Assembly (NCBI GenBank): GCA_019279435.1
Contig: JAAALK010000079.1
Location: 83,136,162 to 83,200,161, forward strand
Reading direction: 5' to 3'
Origin: Zizania palustris
Taxonomy: Eukaryota > Streptophyta > Magnoliopsida > Poales > Poaceae
Length of the DNA stretch: 64,000 bases
Positions within the stretch are counted from its first letter, which is position 1. The number at the start of each line of letters is the position of its first letter. The notes under the pieces were generated by a model. It worked only from the letters and a program-made list of their open reading frames with translations, did not search any database and was not told the origin of the DNA. Shown in pieces: positions 52,353 to 60,585 of this stretch. Position numbers and translations under genes: made by a program.

Positions 52353-53074
52353 TAGTGGTCGGCCCCCCTATACAACAACTTCTGCCCCCAATGGCCAAAC
52401 CTCGCATCGTGTTGGACTTCTCCGATGGGAGGCTTCGGCCCGCACTGGCCGAACGTACCTCCGGCCTAGAAGGACCTTTTGCTGGTGTGGTCCGAGATAC
52501 CATCAACTCTACCAAACCCCCCTCCGGGTAACGGATTCGGCTCATAGTGGGCGAGGCCACTAGAGCCACCGATGACTCCGCCGTATGACTAGGCGGGGAC
52601 CCCATGGGCTCCGTACGTATCTGGGTCAGGGTACCCCCCGCAACCTAACACTATGCCTTATTTTCCTTCGGAATATTATGGATGGCAGGGGCAAACAAAC
52701 GCAGCGGAGGAGGGCATCGTCCACAGACTATCCGTGGTGCCTTCGAATCGGACCATGCAGAATGAAGCCGAAGGGTGCGGGCATGCGGAGGCCGAGGTCA
52801 GGGAGTCCGAAGCCATGACCATCAGAGTTGGGTCCCAGGAAGTCCCAATCCCGAAGAATTTGTCACCGAGATTTGATGGAGGTAAGTCTCATGCTTCGGT
52901 CGAGCTCCGCGCCGAAGCCTGGTTCAGCCGGCCAAACGAGGCATGTCCGTCCGTCGGGGTCTGCAGCAAAGGCCCCTCCGAGCGCAGGGTGCACAGGGTC
53001 GAAGGGCACAGTACCACTTCGGCCAGAATTAATGGAAGCCGAACAGTAGCACCCGGCACCAAGCCACAACCATC

Positions 53075-53860
53075 TTGGGCCCCTCCAAGCATGTCCAAAT
53101 CACAGAAGAGACGCCTACAGAGACTATGAGTACAAGAGATGCGCGAGAAGAAACTCAGGCCGAGTGCGAGGCTATCTTCGAAGAAATCCGTCCTCGGCCA
53201 GCTACAAGACAGGTATGGAGGGAGAAGTCGGTTGAGATAACCAACCCGGCTCCTAGTCCGAGCGACGACGACGACATGCTCGACGACGATTACTCACCCA
53301 TCTCTCAAGGGCCCACACCCTAGGTGATGGACATCAACATTGTCACGCTGCCTGCTGAGTTCGCACTACCACAGGATGAGGCCGAGGTCGCCCAATTGAA
53401 CCTCGGTCCACGCAACGCCATCTTCGAGAAGCCCGAGGACTCGGCTCGTCATCTAAAGCCTCTCTACATTAGAGGTCACATCGATGGAAAGCCGATTTCC
53501 CGGATGCTCGTCGACGGCGGCGCCACTGTTAACTTAATGCCTTACTCGTTGTTGAATAAACTTGGCAAGGATGAGGATGACCTGAAGAATACCAACTTGA
53601 TGCTCAATGGCTTCAACGGCGAGAGCTCTGATGCCAAGGGTGTACTCTCTATGGAGTTGACGATGGGCAACAAGACGTTGCCAATAGCTTTTTTTCATCG
53701 TCGACGTGCAAGGTAATTATAGCGTACTACTCGGGCACGACTGGATTCATGTGAACTGTTGTATTCCTTCTACTCTACACCAGTGCCTGATACAGTGGGA
53801 CGGCGATGAGGTGGAGGTCATTCCCGTGGATACTTCGGCCCAAGTAGCATTGGCCGATGT
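53075..53860 (+). pseudogene. Aspartic protease region of element C
   Basis: The block after the gag-protease linker holds MLVDGGATVNLMP (catalytic DGGA) in the frame 53324-53716. A shift near 53690 continues in another frame with SVLLGHDWIHVNCC. It matches the protease of Tat-group Gypsy elements. The frameshift separates the catalytic half from the rest. Confidence 0.82.
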
Positions 53861-54007
53861 ATCGGTTGACGTCGTCCATAACAAAGTAGAGTGTCTGTCA
53901 GGTAGAGATCTTTCGGATTACAATTTCGTTAGCGTATCCGGAGGACGGTTTGTACCAGTGTCTGTAAAGTCGGCTGGAGTAGCACGACTATTTTTGTATT
54001 AATAGCC

Positions 54008-56100
54008 ATGTCTAGCAAGAGTGATCTAGATTGGCTAAAGTCTCGTGTGGAGCAATATCGGTCTAGTAAAGACGGTATCGCCGAAGCCATCGGGGACTTT
54101 AGCGAAGTAGAAAAATTAGGACAAGGTTTTGCGTCGGCCGACCCCTTGGAGGAAGTTGACATAGGTAATGGTAGCATCCCAAGGCCTACTTTTGTAAACC
54201 AACATTTACGACCCGATGAAAAAGCTGAAGTAATAAAGTTACTTTGGTCGTATGTCGATTGTTTCGCATGGGAGTATAGTGAGATGCCAGGGTTAAGCCA
54301 CGAGCTCGTGGAGCATCGGCTACCTATCAAGTCCGGGTTTAGGCCTTATAAGCAGCCTCCCCGCCGCTTTAACTCGGTCGTCTATGACCAAGTTAAAGAA
54401 GAAGTGGAGCAACTACTCAAGGCTGAATTTATTAGGCCGTGCAGGTACGCGGAATGGGTTGCTAACATTGTGCCTGTAGAGAAGAAAGGGAGCGGCAAGA
54501 TACGAGTGTGTATTGATTTCAGGGATCTGAACAGAGCCACTCCAAAGGACGAGTATCCAATGCCGATAGCCGACATGCTGATCAACGATGCTTCAGGACA
54601 CAAGGTACTAAGTTTTCTTGATGGCAATGCTAGTTATAATCAGATCTTTATGGCCGAAGAGGATGGCTACAAGACTGTCTTTCGATGCCCTGGTTTGTCG
54701 GTTTGTTCAAGTGGGTCGTCATGACTTTTGGTTTAAAAAATGCTGGCGCCATGTACCAGCGCGCTATGAACATAATCTTTCATGACTTGCTAGGGGTTAT
54801 GTTAGAAGTTTACATCGATGATATTGTAGTCAAATCGGATGCTATGGGAAACCATTTAGCCGATTTGAAGGTTGCTTTTGATAGGATGCGGCAATACGGT
54901 TTGAAAATGAACCCACTCAAGTGTGCTTTCGGCGTGTCAGCAGGTAAGTTCTTAGGTTTCATGATTCACGAGAGAGGCATAGAAATTGATCCTAAGAGGC
55001 TTGAGAAGATTAGAAACATTGCAGCGCCGACATGCAAAAAGGACGTACATAAGTTGCTAGGCAAGATGAACTATTTGCGTCGCTTCATATCCAACTTGTC
55101 CGGCAAGATTGATGCCTTTGTCCCCATACTCCGGCTAAAAAACGAAGTCGGGTTCACTTGGGGGCAAGCCAGCAAAGTGCTTTTGAGAAGATCAAGGAGT
55201 GCTTGTCATCACCGCTTGTGGTGAGAGCACCCAAAGCCAGGATTTTGTTTTGGCTATACGTCGCTGCTGAAGATAGCGTGATTGGGGCCATGCTAACCCA
55301 GGAGGTAGAAGGGAAAGAGTACATCATCACATTCTTGAGCCGCCGCCTGCTGGATGCCGAAACCAGGTACGCGTTTGTGGAACGATTGTGTTTATCACTT
55401 TACTACGCGTGCACCAAATTGTGCCATTATCTTCTCCCCACTACATGTGTTGTTGTTTGCCAAACCGATGTTATAAAGCACATGTTACAGAAGCCGATTC
55501 TAAGTGGGAGAATCGAAAAATGGGCTTACGCGTTGATTGAGTATGATTTGGCCTACGAACCCCTGAGAGCGATGAAAGGCCAAATCGTGGCCAACTTTAT
55601 AGTTGATCACCACATAGATGTCAGCTGGAGTGATACTATTGCTCTAGTTGAAGTAGTGTCGTTGAAACTTTATTTTGATGGTTTGGCTTGCAAGAGTGGC
55701 CAAGGCATTGGAGTGGTTCTCATATCACCTAATGGAATGCACTTTGAAACTTCGGCCCGTCTAGAATTTTCTTCCACTAATAACCAAGCCGAATACGAAG
55801 CTTTGTTGCTAGGTCTTGAATTACTAGAGTCTGTAGGTGCTAGGCATGTCCACGCATACGGTGATTCTCTGTTGGTAGTGCAACAAGTAGCTAAGAGTGC
55901 TCAATGTTTTAACGGCTTGCTGAATAGTTACTTGAATAGATGTCTAGACATAGTTGCTACTTTTGATGACTTCAAAATCTCTCACGTGTCAAGAGAAGCC
56001 AATTCAATCGCCAATGATTTGGCTCGGCAAGCATTTGGCTACCAAGTCAGGAGAGGAAAATTTTCTGTATTAGAGAAGTCGGTGTTTGGTATCACTGCTG
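54008..56100 (+). pseudogene. Reverse transcriptase and two RNase H domains of element C
   Basis: RT begins with RVCIDFRDLNRATPKDEYPM. It shifts frame near 54690 and continues with LKNAGAMYQRAM and VYIDDIVVKS (YIDD catalytic motif). A second shift near 55170 leads to the connection/RNase H part (DAETRYAFVERLCLSL). The archaeal-type RNase H follows (LYFDGLACKSGQG, STNNQAEYEALLLGL, VSREANSIANDLAR). The tandem RNase H arrangement is characteristic of the Tat group. Confidence 0.9.
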
Positions 56101-56450
56101 AAGCCAGTAATGTTGGGCAGGCACACCCTCCACGATCGAACCCCTCTGGCCGCCGAAGGTCACTGCGCGCCAAGGATCCTGGACCGGAGTACCCTGCCAG
56201 CCGAAGGAGCTGGCACGCTGAAGTCTGTAGGCCAGAGCCACCTGCATGGAGAAGGCTCCCCGGAGTCCGAACCCTCCAGAGGGCTTTGGCCCAGCACACT
56301 CCGAGCGGCCACCCCGGCCAGGCTTCGGCAGGAGCTGGAATTGCTCGGGGGGCGACCCGAAGTCAGTAATTTAGAAATTTTTCAGAGAATGGGCCAGCAA
56401 GACCATCTGAAACCTGTAAGGGCAATTGGAGAATCCCAATCGTCCAGTAT

Positions 56451-57659
56451 TTGAGAGACCCTAGCCAAAGGGTTGATCAGAAGGTTCGACGACAGGCATT
56501 CAAATTCGTGTTAGTAGACGACACATTGTATCGTCGAACCATCGATGGAGTACTATTGAAGTGTTTAGACCACGAACAATCCCAGGTGGCTACGGGAGAA
56601 GTCCATGAAGGACTTTGCGGCACTCATCAGTCGGCCCAAAAGATGAGTTGGATGCTCAAAAGAGCGGGTTTTTATTGGCCGACTATGACTGAAGATTATT
56701 TCAAGTACTATAGAGGGTGTGAAGCATGTCAGAAGTTTGGCAATATCCAGTTAGCTCCCGCCTCATTGCTCAATCCTATTGTCAAGCCATGGCTGTTTCG
56801 GGGTTGGGGTTTAGACTTCATCGGCCAGATTCACCCTCCTTCCTCAAAAGGGCATCAGTTCGTGTTGATGGCGACAGATTACTTCACTAAATGGACTGAG
56901 GTCGTACCTCTCAAAAACATGACTCACAATGAGATACGTGATTTTATTTTAAAGCACATCATACATAGATTCGGCATTCCTCAAACTCTTACTACGGATC
57001 AAGGTAGTTCATTTGTTTCGGGAGAAGTAAGGGACTTCGCCGAATATTATGATATTAAGTTGATAAACTCTTCACCTTACTATGCTCAAGCCAATGGTCA
57101 GGCCGAGTCTAGTAATAAAACCGTGATTAAGCTCGTTAAGAAGAAAATTGAGAAGTTTCCTAAAAGGTGGCATGAAGTGCTTTCCGAGGCGCTATGGGCT
57201 TGTGGGATTGCAAAGCACGGTGCTACCAAAGTCAGTCCGTATGAATTGGTATATGGACAAGAAGCCGTTCTGCCTGTAGAGGTAGATCTTGGCTCCTTAA
57301 GAGTGTTGAAGCAAGATGGCTTATCGGTCGACGAGTATGAAACTCTTCTAAAGGATAACCTAGAGGAAGTGACCGATAAGAGACTAAGGGCTTTAGAAGC
57401 CATAAAAGTAGACAAGAAGAGAGTAGCTAAAGCCTACAATAAGAAGGTTAAACCAAAATCATTTCAAATAGGAGACTTGGTGTGGAAAATGATTTTACCT
57501 TTAGGCACGAAGAGTCCCAAGTTTGGTAAATGCATACGTGTTGAAATCGCTCCCGGCAACACATACGTGTTGAAATCCCTGCAGGGAGAGCGGTTTCGAA
57601 GAGCTTTAAATGGTAGGTACTTGAAAAGGTATTTCCCAAGTGTGTGGCAAACATCATAA
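56451..57659 (+). CDS. Integrase of element C (intact frame)
   Basis: This 402-codon open frame contains a complete-looking integrase. An HHCC zinc finger (HEGLCGTH...CEACQ) is followed by a catalytic core with LDFIGQ, TTDQGSSF and GQAESSNK (D, D and E present). The C-terminal domain has YNKKVKPKSFQIGDLVWK and RYLKRYFPSVW. It would normally be the last part of Pol, cleaved from the polyprotein; here it is isolated by upstream shifts and by a low-complexity Arg/Pro/Ala-rich linker (56100-56369) after RNase H. In the family it inserts element cDNA into the genome. Confidence 0.85.
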   Translation: MRDPSQRVDQKVRRQAFKFVLVDDTLYRRTIDGVLLKCLDHEQSQVATGEVHEGLCGTHQSAQKMSWMLKRAGFYWPTMTEDYFKYYRGCEACQKFGNIQLAPASLLNPIVKPWLFRGWGLDFIGQIHPPSSKGHQFVLMATDYFTKWTEVVPLKNMTHNEIRDFILKHIIHRFGIPQTLTTDQGSSFVSGEVRDFAEYYDIKLINSSPYYAQANGQAESSNKTVIKLVKKKIEKFPKRWHEVLSEALWACGIAKHGATKVSPYELVYGQEAVLPVEVDLGSLRVLKQDGLSVDEYETLLKDNLEEVTDKRLRALEAIKVDKKRVAKAYNKKVKPKSFQIGDLVWKMILPLGTKSPKFGKCIRVEIAPGNTYVLKSLQGERFRRALNGRYLKRYFPSVWQTS

Positions 57660-57731
57660 AAAGTGTCGAAAAGCCGATATGGATGGTATCGTCTTCAGCT
57701 CGTTGTGCTTTTAGTTCACTTAGTTCACTAA

Positions 57732-57746
57732 AAGGCAGGGGGCATG
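57732..57746 (+). other. Polypurine tract of element C
   Basis: AAGGCAGGGGGCATG lies directly in front of the 3' LTR. Confidence 0.8.
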
Positions 57747-59021
57747 TGTTAATAGCAAAAAATGGCATTAATGTCTAGATTGTCAAAATATCAATTTTGG
57801 TGATTTGGGCCAAAAATACACATGTCCAGGGCTGTCCGAAGCCCTACAGGGCTGAAGGTCCATTGATCTATGGGCTCCGAAAGCCTCTAGCCAGCCCATG
57901 GGCTTCGGTCGGGAAGCCTTCGGAGGCCCACGCCACCAGAGCTTTGGCCCGGGGAGTAGGCCTCGACGGGCCTGGCCGAAGCCCACTTCGGCAAAGATGG
58001 AGTTGTATGCGATTCCAGCTCAGTTTTTATCTCCACCCGACCAGGTTAATAGCAGATTAGATCAAGATTAAGCCCCTATAAATAGAGAGGCGAGGCCAGC
58101 GTAGAGGCCCCCCAACTCAAACCAAACCAAAGCCTAGCTTTGATCGTATTTACTTTACCTTTATTTTCCTATACCTCTTCGTGGGTTTGCCTGGAAGCCC
58201 TCTGCCGGCCACTACGGAACAGTGGTAACCCTTGTTACTTCGCTTGTGAAGTATCCGTTAATCTACGTAATAGATTGCTATCGCCTTGTTACTTCGCCTA
58301 TGAAGTATCCGCTAATCTGCGTAACAGATTGCTACCTTCGCTACTAGTGCAACACTTAGCAAAATTTGGTCCTCATGCCGAATTGGTACTTCAAATTCTC
58401 TTTGTTGCAGGTTCCCACGTTCGGAGCCACTTCGTCGGAGGTGTCCAGAGCTGAGAGATCGGTTTCGGAGGTCACCAGGACACCCTTCGATGGGACTGCA
58501 GGCTCCGGCAACAGGCTTCGCCAGTACACTTCGTCATAACAGGCTTCGCCATGACCATACTCCGCGCTGGATGAAGTTACGCTCGTGCGTGGCTCTCGCG
58601 ACACTTCTGTAATTTGCCGTCAGAAACCTCACACCGAACACCGTTGTTCGGAGGTGATCGTTGCGTCCAGATCCATTCGGAGTCCATCTTCGCCCGATCA
58701 GTCCGAACGCCGAAGCACCCTTCAGCGGGATACTTCGCACCGGACGCCGAAGGTATACTTCGGTGCCCCCTTCGCACCAGACTTCGAAGCAGACATACTC
58801 CGACCGGTTTGCTGATTTCATTCTGTTTAATCTATTTCTTTCGTCTAATTGGGTTATTTTGTGTGATCTGATTGCCTGGCGACTCCACCCCCCTTATCAC
58901 GACTAAGGGTAGTCGGAACGCGACGTCGGTGCTACGTCACGCTTAGGCTTGCCCCTAAATATCTGCACACTTTTGGATTGTCGAACTGACCCAAGTGCGG
59001 GGACACGTTTCCGTGTCAACA
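57747..59021 (+). repeat. 3' LTR of element C
   Basis: 1275 bp, TGTTAATAGC...CGTGTCAACA, followed by GTGAC. It has the same TATAAATA as the 5' copy. Confidence 0.94.
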
Positions 59022-59026
59022 GTGAC

Positions 59027-59467
59027 TATCTTGGTTAAGTCCAATCTTGTTGTTATGATAGTTTGATAGTATGGATGCATCCTCTGGTATGTTAGAGTTA
59101 GTTTCTATCGGAGTACAAGTCGATAGGTTATCTTTAAGTTCGCACTTAATTTTGTTTCCATCAGAAGGTATTCATCAGCCTTTATGCGTGGGACGTATGT
59201 CTTATCGACCGATAGTATTACCATATCCCAATAATATGGCCATGATCATCGGTTCGATAGCCGATTGACGCCACTACCCACATTTCTTTTTATATATCAC
59301 CACGGTCATTGACTTTGCTACTAATGTTATTCTTTCTTTTTCCTTATCGGTTGTAGGGTCAAACTGATTGGCACACTCAGAACCCACTTTCATCTAAGAT
59401 TGTAGGACCTGCACTGGAGTTAAGCAGACCTCCTAGGGCACACGTGTGACCAAAAACGGCACCAATA
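59027..59467 (+). repeat. 3' LTR of D3, second part
   Basis: This continues the D-family LTR after element C (TATCTTGGTTAAGTC...ACGGCACCAATA) and ends at the GCTCC target copy. With 48149-48820 it gives about 1113 bp, matching the 1096-1147 bp of the other D-family LTRs. Confidence 0.88.
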
Positions 59468-59851
59468 GCTCCCACGTGGTCGCGGTGATCCGACGGTGCG
59501 ACGGGGTGACCCTAGCATCGTCGCATGTGAGGGTTATGGCATTGCTGCTTAGCCACATCGAGTCAAAGCAGGGGAGGGTGGTGGTGCCCCAACCCTAGTC
59601 ACATTGGGGAGGGTGGAGCAGGGAGTCGGGAGCGCTCGAGAAGGGAAAAGAACAAAACGTTACACGCATAATCGATGGCGGTGGGTAAATACGGTGACAA
59701 ATCAGTGGAAATCTGGGGTATGGCCCGATTCTAAATTGTACTACGGGAATCGGTAGATTTCTCTGAATCGTTTCATCGTTGGAACCCCTTTAGTTGCGAT
59801 TTCAGATTTTTTTCACGTGAACCGCTTTGCAGAATCGGAACCAAAGGACCC
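59468..59851 (-). mobile_element. PIF/Harbinger element F, right end
   Basis: After GCTCC the sequence again shows the AGGGTGG...CCCCAACCCTAGTC text present at 25970-26050. It ends CGGAACCAAAGGACCC, followed by TTA (59852-59854). Read inward on the minus strand the end is GGGTCCTTTGGTTCCG, a typical Harbinger terminus, and TTA/TAA is the family's target. This is the boundary between the transposon nest and the host gene region. Confidence 0.82.
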
Positions 59852-59854
59852 TTA

Positions 59855-60248
59855 GTCAATTTTGACTTTGAGATATAATGTTTGAGTAACAATATTTTTT
59901 AACATAATTAAATTATATAATATAAAATTTTTATAATTATATATATAATCTAAAGTATTATAAGTAATATCACATATTTAGAGTTAATTGTTTAATATTG
60001 TTTTGACATTAACGTTCAAAGTACAGGAGATTTGATAATTTGGTCAGCACAAACGATTTTGATTGTTTAACATCACGGTACATATTCATATAATTATATA
60101 ATATCACGTATAATTCTCATAAGTATTAAATAAATAAACACCACTAACTTTAAATATCAAATCATTAAATATTTCAAAAATTTGAAGTATTCATGAAAAA
60201 TGAGTGGAAAGAGTGAGTAAAGAAGGTGAGAAAAGCTTAAAAAGAAAG
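59855..60248. other. AT-rich upstream region of the RZ-1-like gene
   Basis: This non-coding stretch of about 390 bp is very AT-rich (ATATAATTATAT and similar). No gene or repeat was recognised. It separates the Harbinger end from the promoter motifs. Confidence 0.6.
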
Positions 60249-60249
60249 A

Positions 60250-60300
60250 TGGGCCGGACCTGCATTCCTGGGCCGGACTATCTCCCGACATATATATAAA
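60250..60300 (+). promoter_or_regulatory. Core promoter of the RZ-1-like gene (site II motifs and TATA box)
   Basis: Two TGGGCC motifs (60250-60255 and 60269-60274), both followed by GGAC, precede a TATATATAAA box at 60291-60300. TGGGCY (site II) elements are common in plant promoters of translation- and growth-related genes. Transcription would start near 60325-60335. Confidence 0.75.
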
Positions 60301-60350
60301 ACGCTCCAGATATTTTTCCTCCTCTGCTCGCGTCATTTCATTCTCTCTCT

Positions 60351-60387
60351 AAACCCTAACGCCCCCAGGTGATAGGGCAAACCCTAA
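60351..60387 (+). promoter_or_regulatory. Two telo-box motifs in the 5' leader
   Basis: AAACCCTAA occurs at 60351-60359 and 60379-60387. In plants this motif often accompanies site II elements in genes active in dividing cells. Here both lie in the predicted first, untranslated exon. Confidence 0.7.
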
Positions 60388-60407
60388 GTCGCCGCGCGAG
60401 CCGCAAG

Positions 60408-60559
60408 GTAAGCGTCGCCTCCAGCCACCCGTCTCCTCTCTCCTCGCCTCGCCTTCGGGAATTCGTTGGCGGCGCGAATCGTCTCGCGATGTCCCACGGC
60501 TCGGATCGGTGCGGATTTCGGCTTTCTGAGGGTGTTTTTGTTTTTGTGGGTTTGTGTAG
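60408..60559 (+). other. Predicted leader intron of the RZ-1-like gene
   Basis: Donor CAAG/GTAAGC at 60407/60408 and acceptor TGTGTAG/GT at 60559/60560 give a 152-bp intron inside the 5' untranslated region, 26 bp before the ATG. Confidence 0.7.
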
Positions 60560-60585
60560 GTAGTGGGGAGTTGGATTTGGTGGAT

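Larger units (their letters stand above)
48821..59021 (+). mobile_element. Gypsy (Tat-group) element C, full length, inserted in the D3 LTR
   Basis: LTRs at 48821-50098 and 57747-59021 (1278 and 1275 bp, a few percent apart) are flanked by GTGAC on both sides (48816-48820 and 59022-59026). Inside are primer site TGGCGACTCCGCTGGGGA (50106-50123), gag, protease, RT, RNase H, archaeal-type RNase H, integrase, and a purine tract before the 3' LTR. Several frameshifts make this copy non-autonomous. Unlike A and D3, no antisense gene is present: only about 90 bp separate the integrase stop and the 3' LTR. Confidence 0.95.
26191..59467 (+). mobile_element. Gypsy element D3 (internally deleted, heavily invaded)
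   Basis: Its ends are defined by a perfect 5-bp duplication GCTCC at 26186-26190 and 59468-59472, with element termini TATTGATGCC and CACCAATA. Its own remaining DNA is a 5' LTR stub (26191-26212), the integrase end (26213-26481), a minus-strand antisense gene split by Copia G, 3' non-coding DNA with a purine tract (47434-48148), and the 3' LTR (48149-48820 plus 59027-59467). Everything else in between was inserted later. Its LTR is of the D2 family. Confidence 0.85.
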
